Part shown: positions 21,735 through 33,544 of the stretch, piece after piece
How the letters are laid out: each line of letters begins with the position of its first letter
Position numbering within the stretch: position 1 is the first letter of the stretch
Assembly: GCA_028571685.1 (NCBI GenBank)
Contig: CM053156.1
Coordinates: 84,509,049 to 84,573,048, forward strand
Source of the DNA: Heterohyrax brucei
Lineage: Eukaryota; Chordata; Mammalia; Hyracoidea; Procaviidae
Reading direction: 5' to 3'
Length of the DNA stretch: 64,000 bases
Program-made: the position numbers and the translations under genes
The notes under the pieces: generated by a model
What the model saw: only the letters and a program-made list of their open reading frames with translations
Database searches by the model: none
Told to the model about the DNA's origin: nothing

Positions 21735-22500
21735 TCCCCACCTAATGACTGGGAGGGACTATGCAAATGAGGTGTTTGCAGCCCATCAAGGGGATTAGAC
21801 AGCCCGCTAATAATGCAAATAAGGGACACAGCACCCCTGTGGAGGGAGGACCATGCAAATAAGATGGGCAGAACCCTAAGAGATTAGGGGTGAGGTGTGT
21901 AAAATTCTAAAGGATTGATCAGTTTTGCCATCCTGCAAGGCTTAATGTGAGACACCCTATAGGTAAGAAAAGGGACCTTCACTACCATCCAGAAAGAAGA
22001 GCCAGGAGTGGAGCTCATCCTTTGGACTTGGGGCCCCTGCCCTGGGACCCTCCTTGACCAGGAGACAGAGCTGTGACCCTGGAGATGACTCGAGATGGCA
22101 AGAAGCAGCAGCAGAGAAACAGAGGCAGAAGAACCAGGAGGTCAGCAGGAGATGGCAAGGCGGGCTGCCAGGCCCCCAGTAAGTGTCCCAGCCCAGGAAG
22201 CAGAGAAGCTGGACACCTGTGGACAGAGGGCATACTGGAGGAGCGGGCTGCCTCCAGGCTCTTGTCAGCAGCACTGAGGAGTGTGAGAACACTCAGCCAA
22301 GCGGGACAGAAGCCAGGCCGAGCGGCCAAGAGGCTGAGAGCCGGTGAGAGGCCCGTGCTGGCACGGATGAGAAGCTGTCCTGATGGAAGCATTGTGTGCT
22401 GAGTCATTCCTGATCCTGAAATGTAATCGGTCACTTCCCTGATAAACCCTGTAAGTGTAAGTAGGATCTGTTGAGTTCTGTGTGGACACTGTAATGAATT
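21735..22500 (+). mobile_element. LTR-like element with three octamer-type motifs
   Basis: The left part has three ATGCAAAT-type octamers (ATGCAAATGAGG, ATGCAAATAAGG, ATGCAAATAAGA, near 21761, 21813 and 21852), spaced about 40-50 bases apart in similar repeated sequence. A GC-richer R/U5-like part and a CCCTGATAAACCC motif follow near 22437. I infer an LTR. No partner copy is in the window and the ends are not fixed. Confidence 0.5.
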
Positions 22501-22809
22501 ATGAAGCCCAGCAGAGGCCTAGAGATGGCTCTGGGAGTGATGGCTGGTGTCAGAACTGCTAAAAATGTTGGAGACAGGTGGAGTATCTGGCCATCACTTC
22601 ACAGGAATCAGCCTGGGGCTGACGCTGACAAACCCATGCCTTGTAAACCTAGACCAGGAGGCCCAGCATTCCCCATCCAATACCATTTTACAAGATGCAA
22701 TTTTCAAATAGGACCGGAGATCATCTTGAAGTGATAATCCCTTAGATACAAAAAGCTGGAACTCCATATCCCAAGAAGAAAGCCCAAATAGACTCAAGTC
22801 CTTGGACAG

Positions 22810-23012
22810 CTGCTGTTACGTGTGGTCAAGTCGATTCCAACTCGTAGTGACCCTGACAACAGAGTAGAACTGGTCCATAGGGTTTCCAAGGCTGCAATCT
22901 TTACAGAAGCGGGTCTCTAGGCCTTTCTTCTGCGGCATGGCTGGGTGGATTCAAGCCTCCTTTAGGTTAGCAGTCAAGTGCAACCATTTGTGCCATTCAG
23001 GGACTTTTGGGG
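22810..23012 (-). mobile_element. AfroSINE, minus strand, full length
   Basis: TGTGGTCAAGTCGATTCCAA tail complement, TCTAGGCCTTTCTTCTGCGG body, CATTTGTGCCATTCAGGGAC head complement. Confidence 0.85.
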
Positions 23013-23199
23013 CTGTGTCAGTGGTGCGCTGGGGATTGGCAGCAGTGTGCTGCAACCAAGAGGCAGCTGAGCCCATGCTGGGGATGGCACTGCCCATCCG
23101 CACATGCCTTGCCCTAGCAGCTTTGCTAATTTACACAGCCCTCCAGCCAGGGGGGCATAGTAGGATTGGCCGTTCCTGACCCTAGAATTAGGGTTAAGA

Positions 23200-23360
23200 A
23201 TTAGGTTAAGGCTCTGGGCTGCTGATGATTCGAATCCACCCAGAGGCACGTCAGAAGAAAGACCTGGTGATCTGCTACTCAAAAATCTGCCTCTGAAAGC
23301 CCTGTGGAGCAGAGTTCTACTCTGTCACACGTGGGGTCTCCAGGAACTGAAACTGCCAGG
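23200..23360 (+). mobile_element. AfroSINE, 5' shortened
   Basis: GATTCGAATCCACCCAGAGG and AGAAGAAAGACCTGGTGATC are present, and the tail is diverged. Confidence 0.75.
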
Positions 23361-23602
23361 ACAGAATCAGGGTTGGGTGCTGCCCATCCCCCAAACACAC
23401 ACACATTTCCCAAAGACTCCCCCCGGCCCTGAAGGTGACTCTCACGCAACATCCTAAATCACTTTCACTTTTCAGAAAACATCTCCCCTCTGTTTACCCT
23501 TTTTCCTTCTCCCCAGAAAACATCCTTACTTTTTGCTGAAGAATCCACAATGACTGTGGGCGGATTTCTTAATAAGGCAGACGCTTAGAGAAAGTAGGAA
23601 AC

Positions 23603-23755
23603 TCTGTTGGTATAGTGGTTAAGTGCTACATCTGCTAACCAAAAGGCTGGCAGTTCAAATCTACCAGGTGCCAGTTGGAAACTCTGTGTAGCACTTCTAC
23701 TCTGACCTATAGGATTGCTATGAGTCAGAAACACCTGGAGCGAGCAGTGGGTTTA
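23603..23755 (+). mobile_element. AfroSINE
   Basis: TGTTGGTATAGTGGTTAAGT head, GGCTGGCAGTTCAAATC box, GATTGCTATGAGTCAGAA tail. Confidence 0.85.
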
Positions 23756-23764
23756 GAGAAAGAG

Positions 23765-23895
23765 GGCAGTGTGGGACCTGACAAACTTGAGTCTCATCCT
23801 GCCTACACCTCGCTGCTCGCTTAGTCTAAGCCTCAGTTTCCTCTTCTGCAGAACTGTGCCTGATGGATGACGTTTTGTGAGGATTAAAAGTACCA
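23765..23895 (+). mobile_element. MIR fossil
   Basis: The MIR core order TCTAAGCCTCAGTTTCCTC and TGTGAGGATTAAAAG is clear. Confidence 0.75.
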
Positions 23896-24114
23896 AGAAA
23901 AAGTGATTCACAAACCCCAGCTATCATTCCATCCTTTTGCTCCAAGATATTATGCTAAGTGAGTCCCTACATTTTGCACAAAGATAGACTCATTTTTGGT
24001 GTAACAAAAAAGATTTAGGAGGCAAATGGTCGAAACAAAGCATTTAGAACAGTCAAAAGCCAAAAAAAAAAGCCACCACCATCCAGTAGAGGAGCAACCC
24101 TATTAGAAGAGTAT

Positions 24115-24272
24115 AACCCAGTGCCTTGTCTGTTGAATGGATTCTGACTCACAGAGACCATATAGGACAGAGCAGAACTGCCCCATAGAATTTCCGACGA
24201 GCGCCTGCTGGATTTGAACTGCCAACCTTTAGCAGACGTAGAGCTTAACCACTAAGCCACCAGGGTTTCTTT
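24115..24272 (-). mobile_element. AfroSINE, minus strand
   Basis: TTGTCTGTTGAATGGATTCT tail complement, GCCCCATAGAATTTCCGAC body, CTAAGCCACCAGGGTTTC head complement. Confidence 0.85.
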
Positions 24273-24764
24273 TAAAACAGTAGTTAATATTCTGTCCCTG
24301 CTTCCCTCTAAGAGGTCCGGAGCGCCTGATGATTTTATGAGGGCCTCACACAAAAGCCAATTCGTGACTCAGATGCAGAAACCGTTTGCTAAACGGTGCA
24401 GAGACTCAGTTGCCGGGCAGGCTGTCCTAGTATTCACAGTAAGAGGACTCGGTCACCCGTCGGTGGCCGGCTCCCCCGGCGGCCTGCAGCGCCATCTGCT
24501 GGACGCACTGGCTTGGTACACGGCTTTCCAGCACCCCGAGCCTTTGCGAACAGTCACCTGCGGGCATCCCTGGGCTGCTGGCCCGTGGAGCATGGGTGCC
24601 CTGACGCCCGCCTCCTAGGTCGAGGTCTGCAGTCCCCTGCAAACTGTAAGGGGCGCAGTCCACGTCGCCTTCCTGCACCACAGCACAATCCTCAGCTGCG
24701 GAGCGTGCCAGAAATGCTGATGGGAACAGCTTCCAGCGGGCTGGCATTCAGAGGGAAGAAACTC

Positions 24765-24975
24765 TGGTGTCAGCCAGGGCTCGGGACGCCTTGCCTCCCA
24801 CGTCTGCGGCCACCCAGGAGCCTTCTTAACCTCCGCGAGCCTCCAGCTCTTATCTGCAACACAGAAGTGACGGCAATGCTAACCCTTCCGGGGTGGTGCG
24901 AGGGGTGAATTTGGTAATTCGTATAGAGCGCTCACAGCCTGCGCAAGTGGGCCGTAATCGGCGGTGCTGAGTATC
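24765..24975 (+). mobile_element. MIR in a GC-rich patch
   Basis: CTTCTTAACCTCCGCGAGCC, TTATCTGCAACACAGAAGTG and GTATAGAGCGCTCACAGCC follow the MIR core order. The surrounding 24330-25080 is GC-rich, with open frames up to 170 codons that show no known domain. Confidence 0.65.
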
Positions 24976-25087
24976 CAGCCGGACTCCGTGTAACGCTGAC
25001 AACAACCATCGAAGGCAGCTGCCTTGTCGTGGTAACAACCGTATCATTGACCGTGAATTTTGTTCTGTTAGACTCACACAGGTACTG

Positions 25088-25425
25088 AAAGTTTGTAGAT
25101 AGAAATCATCCCCCTAAGGTTATTACATTATTATTTCCATTTTACAGATGAAGAATAAGCTCAGAGAGATGAGGGGAACCTGTCCATGGTTTCCTAGCAA
25201 GCAGGTGACAGAATCAGAACTCAAACACCAGCAAAGTCATTGTGCCGTGGAGCTGATTTCGACTCACAAGGAGGCCATGTGACAGGGTAGAACGCCATAC
25301 GGTTTCCTTGGCCGTGATCTTTAGGTCAGTAGATCGCTAGGTCTTTCTCTGAAGAGCCACTCGGTATGTTTGAGTCGAAAATCTCTCAAGCAGCAGCCAC
25401 ACACTTAATTATTATAGCACCTGGA
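25088..25425 (-). mobile_element. MIR fossil followed by an AfroSINE, both minus strand
   Basis: 25088-25232 is a minus-strand MIR (CATTTTACAGATGAAGAATA). 25238-25425 is an AfroSINE (GTGGAGCTGATTTCGACTCA, GGTTTCCTTGGCCGTGATC). Confidence 0.7.
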
Positions 25426-25869
25426 CTGCTTACACTAAATGTAACATTAAAAAAGTATACCTTTTAAAAAAACAGTTGTGTTTTTAAAAACTTACCAGTT
25501 GCCAATCAAGCAGACACTGGCTTGCTTTACCAATATTGATTTTATTTCCTGTTAATCTTCACGCATGAGTTGGATCCGACTCGACGGCACTTGGCTTGGC
25601 TAATCTTCAAGCTTCTCAGACGTAAGTCAGTAGTCTTTAAATCATTCTTAGCCACTCCTCTAGACCTGGTCATTAACAACCATTTTCAGCTGTCATACAA
25701 AAAAAAACCAGTATCTTCTCACCTCATGGCTGCAGCTAATGTAGATCTTCCTAAATCCTGAGAAATGATTTCTCTCTAAAAGGTGCTTGAAAGGAGCTTC
25801 TGAGAATACCACATCACACCTTCATTGTCCAAAAAGTTACTCCTTCTGTTTTAGTGATGATAATGGTGG

Positions 25870-26010
25870 TTGCTGTCAGATACCCTGGAGTCAATTCCAA
25901 CTCATAGCGACCCCACGTAACAGGGTAGAACTGCCCCATGGGGTTTTTTTGGCTGTCATCTTTACAGAAGCACGTCACCAGGTCTTTTCGTCCTTGGAGG
26001 CACTGGGGAC
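25870..26010 (-). mobile_element. AfroSINE, minus strand, head lost
   Basis: GGAGTCAATTCCAACTCATA tail complement and GGCTGTCATCTTTACAGAAG body. The tRNA-like head is missing. Confidence 0.8.
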
Positions 26011-26229
26011 ATTTGCCATAGTGATTTTACAAGTACTTTTCCCCTTCAGTGCCCCATCAGACTAGATGACTCAGCTCCTACTCCCTGCAGCCTGTCCCAC
26101 CCCCAAAACACACCCCCCCCCCAACACACACACCCCTTAAAGCCTTTTTCTGAGTCTGGCCCAGGTGTTTGCCATCTGACAATGAAGGAAGAAACGTAAC
26201 AATGGTCACAGTATTGCTGTGGTCAGCTT

Positions 26230-26415
26230 CAGGGAGGGAGTTGTACGTGCCAGGCCCTGTCCTGATCCATGTGTCCTCTTTCTTAATCCTCACAGCAACC
26301 CAAGAAGGCAGGTACTATCCCTGTGCCCACTTTACACATGAGAAAATCGAGGCTCAGAGCCATCGAGTGACTTGAGTAGTCACGTAGCTACTATACTAAA
26401 GCTGGAACATGCACC
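26230..26415 (-). mobile_element. MIR fossil, minus strand
   Basis: CTTAATCCTCACAGCAACCC and CTTTACACATGAGAAAATCG match the MIR core complement. Confidence 0.8.
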
Positions 26416-26489
26416 CAAATGGTCTGGAGACAAAGCCCCAGCTTTTATCTCAAGTTAAATTTAACTTTGAAACCCAGTTCTGCTGATAC

Positions 26490-26698
26490 CGGTTGTTGTC
26501 CAGGCAAGCTGACTTGGACTTATGGCAACCCCCCTGTGTCAGAGCAGAACTGTGCTCCACAGGGGTTTCAATGGCTAGTGTTTTGGAAGCCCACCACCGG
26601 GCCTTTCTTCCAAGGGGCCCCTGGGTGGACTCAATCCTCCAACTCAAACTGTTGGGTAGCAGCTGAGCACTTACCCAATTGCATCACCCAGGGATACC
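26490..26698 (-). mobile_element. AfroSINE-related element, minus strand
   Basis: GGCAACCCCCCTGTGTCAGA, GGGCCCCTGGGTGGACTCAA and a head complement ending CACCCAGGGATACCC. Confidence 0.75.
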
Positions 26699-26851
26699 CT
26701 AAAAAAACCCTTAGCCACAAAGTATTGGACCCCTCATCTACCTTATTTGCAGAAACAAGAAGAGAAAATCCACCAAGGCAGGAACCTAAGGCAGGAGGAA
26801 TTGGAATTCCTCTTAACAACTCACACTTCTAAGCTCCTATCCCGTGCCAGA

Positions 26852-27055
26852 AGGAGCCTTGGTGGTGCAGATGGTGAGGCATTCAGCTGCTAACTGGAAG
26901 ATTCTGGTTCCAAACTACCCAGCTGCTCCAGGGCAGAAAGACCTGCTAATGAACTACAGTCAAGATCAGACCAAGAAAACCCTCAGGGGCAGTTCTGCTC
27001 TGTGATGCATGGAGTCCCCAAGAGTCAGAATCAACTGGAGGGCACCTGACCACCA
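26852..27055 (+). mobile_element. AfroSINE, full length
   Basis: AAGGAGCCTTGGTGGTGCAG head, CAGGGCAGAAAGACCTGCTA body and a CAGAATCAACTGGAGGGC tail. Confidence 0.9.
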
Positions 27056-27057
27056 CC

Positions 27058-27235
27058 ACAGGCCAGGCATTGGCTTAGCACTCTAAAGAGCTATCCGAGT
27101 TATGTGCTAAGAAATTCGCTATTATTATCCACGTTTCAGAGATCATCATAGCAAAGTAGCTGTCCAAGGTGCTTATGGTTGAGAAAGAATGGAGTCCAGG
27201 TCTCATCTGACTCCATGGCTCATGCTCTCAACCTT
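27058..27235 (-). mobile_element. MIR fossil, minus strand
   Basis: GGCCAGGCATTGGCTTAGCA and ATTATCCACGTTTCAGAGAT match the MIR complement. Confidence 0.65.
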
Positions 27236-27839
27236 GACTGTTCCCAAAGCCATCACACTCAAACAATGTGATCCAAAGTCTATTCAAGTTCAAACTCCAC
27301 CGGGGCAGGCTAAGAGAAGCCAGGAGAAAGGGGTCTTTCTAAGGTGGGTGGGACAAGTAGAAGGAGGTGCGCAGTCATCTGGAGGGAAACATGGAAATGG
27401 ATTCAAAGTCTCTGCAATTGGTGGTAGGCTTCCCTGGGAAGGAGAAGTTGAGGACACATGATGAAAGATGAGGTGAAAGTGTGGACCCCAAGAAGGCAGG
27501 AAATGCTTGGAACAGTCTCTGCAGAATCCAGGAAAGAGAGAAACAGAACCGACACAAAAATGCCCTGTTCTCGGGAAGACTCGGCGTGGTCGCAAATGAG
27601 CGCTTGGAGGAAACAGAGCAATCTGTCCCCAAACTGTTCACTTTCTATTTTAACACATCTCCGCTTGTTTTCCTGAGTCTGTCTTCCCACTTTCTTATAA
27701 AAGTGAGCCAGCATGAGTAATCTCAAGGCCAGTGAACTCAGGGCAGATCAATACTGTGTTCTCTTGGAGAACAAGAACAAGTGGTTCCTCCCCAGGGATA
27801 GAACAGCCTTCTTGCTTCAGTGATTCACACCCCTTCAGT

Positions 27840-28350
27840 GTTAACATACATACATATCCACAGACACACATTCCCAACATGCACATACATATAAAAAAAT
27901 CGCCATCACACATACATATACACAGCCGCAAACACACATACACACATTTCCAAACACACACACACATGCACATACATACACATATTCATGCACAAACACA
28001 CACATACGTTCCCACACATGCATAGACACCCACATACATCCACAAATATGCACACAAGCATGCACACATATGCACAACTCATATGCACACTTCTATGCAT
28101 ACACACAGGTGTGCATGCATACATGTGCATACATACATATACATGCCCCAAACATGTACGTGGGCACATACACAAACATGCATGCATACACATGTGTGCG
28201 TATTCACACACAGACCCACTCGCACGCATGCACGCATACATATACATACACACATGGACACACCTTCACATGTGCAACTTCTCACGTGGACGGACACACT
28301 GCCGGTATTACCAACACACACCACCATACCCATGCACACACCCTAAGTGC
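27840..28350. repeat. Long imperfect CA/TA-rich simple repeat
   Basis: About 500 bases of almost uninterrupted alternating purine-pyrimidine sequence made of CACA, CATA and GCAT units. All frames on both strands stay open for long distances, which is a by-product of the low complexity. Such tracts can adopt Z-DNA; that is general knowledge, not shown here. Confidence 0.9.
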
Positions 28351-28689
28351 ATTACCCGCTTAGCAGTCATTGTGGCCACCTTGCTGCTAACAGAGCCGCG
28401 ATGTTGAGCCGGGGCCCCTCAAGTCTTGCAGCTACCAATGGCCACGTGACCAATTCTGGCCAATGAAACATCAGGGGCCTCTCGTGCGCAAGTTTAACAT
28501 ATTTTTTTGGGATTTTAACTCCCAGCCCAGGTGCCAGACACAAGAGTGAAGTAGTTTCTAGGTGATGCCAGCCCTCAGCTGTTGAAGCTGTAAGTTTCTC
28601 CCACTATCCTGAGGCCCTTGACCCCAATAATTCCTGCGTAAGGACAGAGCTGCCTTTTTGAGTCTCTTGTATCTATCCCCTTGAGCCAA

Positions 28690-29845
28690 AAAGCACACTG
28701 CTCACAGAGGACAGTTTTTGTCTGCAAACCTTCCCGATAGTAGTGGTTTCATGCAGTGCTTGTCCTTTTGTGATGGATCTCTTGCACTCGGCATAATGCC
28801 CTCCGGCTTCCTGCCTGTTGTGAGACGCTCCACTGATTCACCATTGTTCTTTATCATTGCGTGGTATTCCACTGTGTGTATGTTGGTTTATCTATTCGTC
28901 TACTGATGGACATCTAGGTTGTTTCCTTCTTTTTGCTACTGTGAGCAATGTTGAACATGGGTGTGCATATACGTACTCATGTGATGGCTCTTATTTCTCT
29001 AGGATATATTCCTAAGAGTGAAATTGCTAGATCATATCTCACTGCTGTGTTTTTAAAGAAGCACCACATCATTACACAAAATGGGTGTACCACTTCACAT
29101 TCACACCAGCAGTGCAGAAGAATTCCAGTTTCCCCAAAGCTTCTCCAATGTTTATTTACTGGGTTTTTGTTTTTGTTTTTGTTTTTTAATTTGTACCAGT
29201 AATATGGGGGTGAGATGGTATCTCACTATGGTTTTGATTTGCATTTCTACAGTGGCCAGTGATCACAAACATTTTCTCTTTTACCTATTAGCCACCTGAA
29301 TGTCTTCTTCGGTGTTGTGTGTGTTCGTATTTTTTGCCCATTTCTTAGCTGGGTTATTTATCTATTTGTTGTAGAAGTGTTGGATTTTACCGTAAAATTT
29401 AAAGATTAGACCTGTGTGAAGTCTCCATAACCAAAAAACTTTTTGCCTAGTCTGTGGCTTTCCCTTTCACTGTTTTGGTGAAGACTTTTGATGAACTTAA
29501 GTGTTTAATTTTTAAGATCCCAGTTATTTAGCTTATCTTCTAGTGTTTGTGTATTGTCAGTTGTGGTTTGTATACTGTTAATACCATGTATTAGGGCCTA
29601 TAGAGGTGAACTGATTTTGTCTTCCATGGTCTTTATAGTTTTTGGCTTTATATTTATGTCTTTAACCCATTTGAATCAGTTTTTATGTATGGTGTGAGGT
29701 ATGGGATCTGTTTCGTTTTTTACAGATGGACATCAAGTTTTGTCAGCACCATTTTTTAAAAAGACTGACTTTTTCTCATTTGTTGAAGATCAGGGACTGT
29801 AAGTGGATGAATTTATATCTGAGTTCTCAATTCTGTTCCATTCAA
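28690..29845 (-). mobile_element. L1 3'-region fragment, antisense
   Basis: The + strand carries GGACATCTAGGTTGTTTCC, CACACCAGCAGTGCAGAAGA, GAGATGGTATCTCACTATGG and GCATTTCTACAGTGGCCAGT in the order known for antisense mammalian L1. Many stops remove any coding potential. Confidence 0.85.
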
Positions 29846-29849
29846 GCCA

Positions 29850-29970
29850 CTGACTTTTTGGTTAGCAGCCAAGCACTTAACCACAGACCCAGGGTTCCCT
29901 TGCGAAGACTACAGCTGTCACATGGGGACACTATGAATCCAAACTGACTCAAAGGCACTGAACAACACAA
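29850..29970 (-). mobile_element. AfroSINE fragments
   Basis: A minus-strand head fragment (TTTTTGGTTAGCAGCCAAGC) is followed by a tail-like CTATGAATCCAAACTGACTC in + orientation. Confidence 0.55.
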
Positions 29971-29974
29971 TGAC

Positions 29975-31470
29975 AAAGAATAATACTTTAGGCTTTGGAA
30001 GATCTGTTTTTTAAAGTGACTTTTTTCATATTTCTAATCTAAGATTTTATTTTTTTTAATTAATTGGAAAACCAAAGGTAACAATGTTAATAAATTTGCA
30101 GTTAGTTGTTTTAAGTATTTTAGCTACTGACATACAAAGGAGAATTTTTTTAAGTGGGGAAATATAGTTTATAAAATTTTGTTTGCTATTGTGATAGTGG
30201 AAACCCTGGTAGCATAGTGGTTAAGGGCTATGGCTGCTAACCAAAAAGCTCAGTGGTTGGAATCCACCAGGTGCTCCTTGGAAACTATATGGGAAAATTT
30301 TACTCTGTCCTTTAGGGACCCTATGAGTCAGAATCCAGTCAGTGGTAATGGATTTTATATTGGAACATTAAGTTTTTGCTAAGGAAAGAGCTTTGTTTAG
30401 AAAACATATGTAAGTGGGGGAAATTGACCAAAATTTAACTGAAGGTATCTGACTGGATTCACCAGTGGTGGCTCATGCTCAGTTTGAACTTGTGGGAGGT
30501 TTCTGGATTGTGAGTTTTACGGAATGCTGAGTCATAACTATTTGAATAATTTTGTGGAAAAAAAATCATTAGTATTTTTTTATAATTTTTTTAATTGGCT
30601 TTATGGTGAGTCCGACTTGATGGCACTTAACTTAGCTTATGGTAAGTATAAGAATGGAAGATTTGACTTTATTTTTTAAGAGGTCTAAATAACAGATTTT
30701 TTGAAGGAAAAGGAATTTACTAGGACCTTAGTGTGTATTTTTCTTATCATTTATTTTTGCTTGTTTTTGTTTTATTTTGAGAAATTGCCTTTCTTTTGTG
30801 GCCACTTTTTCTATAGTTAGTTCATGAGATTTAAATGAATTTCTTTTTATCATTAATAGACTATATAATTGAATTTGATTTATGTTTTCAATTTTACAGT
30901 AATAAATTTTTTAGAAGTTGCAGAGCATTTGAAGCAATTTATTATTTATGTTTTAATGGTGTTATTTGAAGTTTAATTTTTTTGTTGACAGCACTTGGCT
31001 GGCTTGGCATACTATTTTAATGCTGACTATATAAATATTAGTATTTTTAGAATCAATTTAATAAATTGAATTAAAATAGGAGTTGGTAAAACTCTGGCAA
31101 GGTTTTCAAAAATTGTTTTAAATAATGAGATGGAAAAAGTAATAATAATTTATATACAGTTATATGACCAGTAGGAAGATACTGTTTCTTATTTAATTTC
31201 ATGGGGTACTTGGAAAGTTAAAAAGACTTTGTAACTTCTTTAGAATTAACTGATTATTATTATAAACTTGTTTATAAGATATTGATTTTAAGTTATTTTT
31301 ATTATATTTGTATATTTATCCTTTTGTCTTAAGATAGTTATTTTCAATTGTTAATTTGGTTACTTTTGTATAATGTTAAGATTTTAATACATTTTTAAAA
31401 TTTTTTTTAGTAAAATATTTTTATTAGTTTTGTAATTGTAGATACTGTTTTTAAGCAGTTTAGGGTTTAG
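29975..31470. other. Strongly AT-rich stretch with one AfroSINE
   Basis: Apart from the AfroSINE at 30198-30358, I see only AT-rich sequence without long open frames. RTE-type tail fragments (ACTTGATGGCACTTAAC near 30615, GCACTTGGCTGGCTTGGC near 30993) suggest decayed retroelements. Confidence 0.5.
30198..30358 (+). mobile_element. AfroSINE
   Basis: GAAACCCTGGTAGCATAGTG head and CCTATGAGTCAGAATCCAGT tail. Confidence 0.9.
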
Positions 31471-31472
31471 TG

Positions 31473-31632
31473 AAAACCCTGGTGGTGTAGTAGTTATGTG
31501 CTACATCTGCTAACCAAAAGGTCAGCAGTTCAAATCCACCAGGTGCTCCTTGGAAACTATAGGGTAGTTCTATTCTGTCCTATAAGGTCACTATGAGTCA
31601 GAGTCAACTCAGTGGCAGTGGGCTGTTTGTTT
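31473..31632 (+). mobile_element. AfroSINE
   Basis: GAAAACCCTGGTGGTGTAGT head, AAGGTCAGCAGTTCAAATCC box and GTCAACTCAGTGGCAGTGGG tail. Confidence 0.9.
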
Positions 31633-31989
31633 GTTTTTTGGTTTGGGATCTTATAAGGATCAATATTCTCCTCAGAACAGCATTTACAATCCAAACCAAG
31701 GGAGACCACCTCCCTCCTGGCCCCAGTTCTCTGCCTTGAGAAGATTATTTCTCATAATGAAGTTCATGTCTCACTGCTGCAAGAAAGGATGTCGGGAGTG
31801 GGCCCCCCCTCCCAACATGAGGATCAAGGAGGTGCCTTCTAAGAGGGGCTTTACAACGCCCTCGGTTTATAAAATTATACTGGGAACATCTGATCAGAAA
31901 CTTTCAGGGAAAAGAGATCAGAGGAATGGATTTCAATACAGCATGCCTAATAGCACTGAGGCCTGCCCAGCCTCACTGGCTTCCCTCTA

Positions 31990-32725
31990 ACTGCATTCCC
32001 CCCTCCCTTTTGTCCACATACACAGGTTTACAAGCTAACCCTTGAAAGGCTTTCCAAGGACAATTCTCCACACAGCCATTAAAATTATACAAGCATCTCA
32101 CTCCCTGCTGCAGAAAGAACAAATAAACTTCTAGGTTCATTATAGCTGGTATGGGGAACTGATAAACACTGAAGAGACATCTTTCTTAGTGCAGCTGGGC
32201 TTAATTAGAGAGTGGCAGACACTATCTACACAGGAAGATATAAATAAAAACTTAGAGAAACAAATGGAGACAGCCAAATGGTGAGGTTTTGAGGAGTCTA
32301 TCCTTCTGTGCCTTCAACCTTGAGGTACGAATAGAACCATTAAGTTCAAAGCATAACTTTGTTTTCACTGTTAACTTTGTTTTCACTGACATTTATCACC
32401 ACAAACACCTGCCTCAGACCATTATCCAAAAAGCCTTGGCAATTAACTAGAGTAAGAAGACCACGAGGGGTCACTTTCTTGTTAGCCAATAATGATGGAT
32501 CAGTTTCTTGTTAACCAATAGTTTATATGATGAAGAAAATAGGGTGAACACTACATCATCTCTTCTATAAAAACAATAAAGACAGACAATTCGCTCTCTT
32601 GCTCTCTGGGTTGGGCTACCTTAAACCAGAAAAGTCTTTCCTGTCTCTCTTTATTCATTTCCTGCTGACGCCTTCCCTCCCTCCGTGTGGGACCCTGAAA
32701 AGTGTTGGGGCTGGATCCCAGCAAA
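31990..32725 (+). mobile_element. Probable solo LTR with promoter and polyadenylation signal
   Basis: From about 32440 the sequence has repeated CCAAT-like motifs (GTTAGCCAATAATG, GTTAACCAATAGTT), a TATA-like CTATAAAAAC near 32565, AATAAA near 32575 and a pyrimidine-rich U5-like part ending GTGTGGGACCCTGAAAAG. This order is typical of an LTR. The 5' limit and family are uncertain. Confidence 0.55.
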
Positions 32726-33544
32726 AGAAGTTCATTAACACTCGCCTTTGCTCAGTTACATCCATGACACTGCGTTAATTTTCTTTGATAGTACGTTATT
32801 CTTCCTGTATCATGCCTACAGGGATCTCAGTTGTAAAACGCTGTCTCCAAGCTACTTGACCACTAGAGGCTTTTAAAGAGTGGCATTCCTGGAATCACAT
32901 TTCAGTGAGTCAAAATTTACTTGGCAGCAGGAAGGGTATATATGTTAAATACGTGTCACATGTTACTTGACTTAAATAAAATAGAATCAAAATTTTGAAA
33001 TTTAAAGATAAAATTTCAAAAACTCCTTTTCTATCCAGGTGCCCAGTGTCCAACCATTCCCCTGCCTTCCCCCACCCCAATGCACACACTCTGGACCCAG
33101 AGGTGCAGTTCTGAAGGATGACAAAGAAGAGAGAAGACAGTGCTAATTCCAGCACTCAGGGGGCCATCCACAGGTCTCAGTCCCTACCTGAAGGTGGAGG
33201 AGTCCCAGCTTATCTGGCTTTCTCCTCCCAAGACATGTGGAATATTCTCCTCTGTTTACTTAAGCTTTTGCCAAAACAGGGAGACAGACTACCTTCAAAC
33301 AACTTCTGACTGTAGCTCTTGGACACAGAAGTTCAAGACTGTACACCTAGACACAACAAGAGACTGGACTGGACTACATAGAATAAACTTGCATAGCAGG
33401 CAGCAATATATGAGTCTCAGAGTTAACTGGGAGAGGGGACCCTAAAAAAAGAATACACAAAGGAGATGGATAGAAAATTTGCAGAAAAATAAATCTAAAT
33501 GGATAAAAAATGTGAAAAGATGTTCAAATACATAGGCAGTCAAG

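Noticed and set aside
24396..24908. 170-codon + frame in a GC-rich patch
   Set aside because: Its second half is a MIR fossil and the first half has no domain or splice context.
27840..28350. CRISPR-like spaced repeats
   Set aside because: The units are simple-sequence repeats with no unique spacers, and this is mammalian DNA.
27732..28407. Several overlapping long frames of His/Thr- or Cys/Val-rich protein
   Set aside because: All are translations of the CA/TA simple repeat. Every frame is open because the repeat contains few stop triplets.
31631..31990. 119-codon + frame after an AfroSINE
   Set aside because: It begins in the SINE tail and shows no known domain or codon pattern of a gene.
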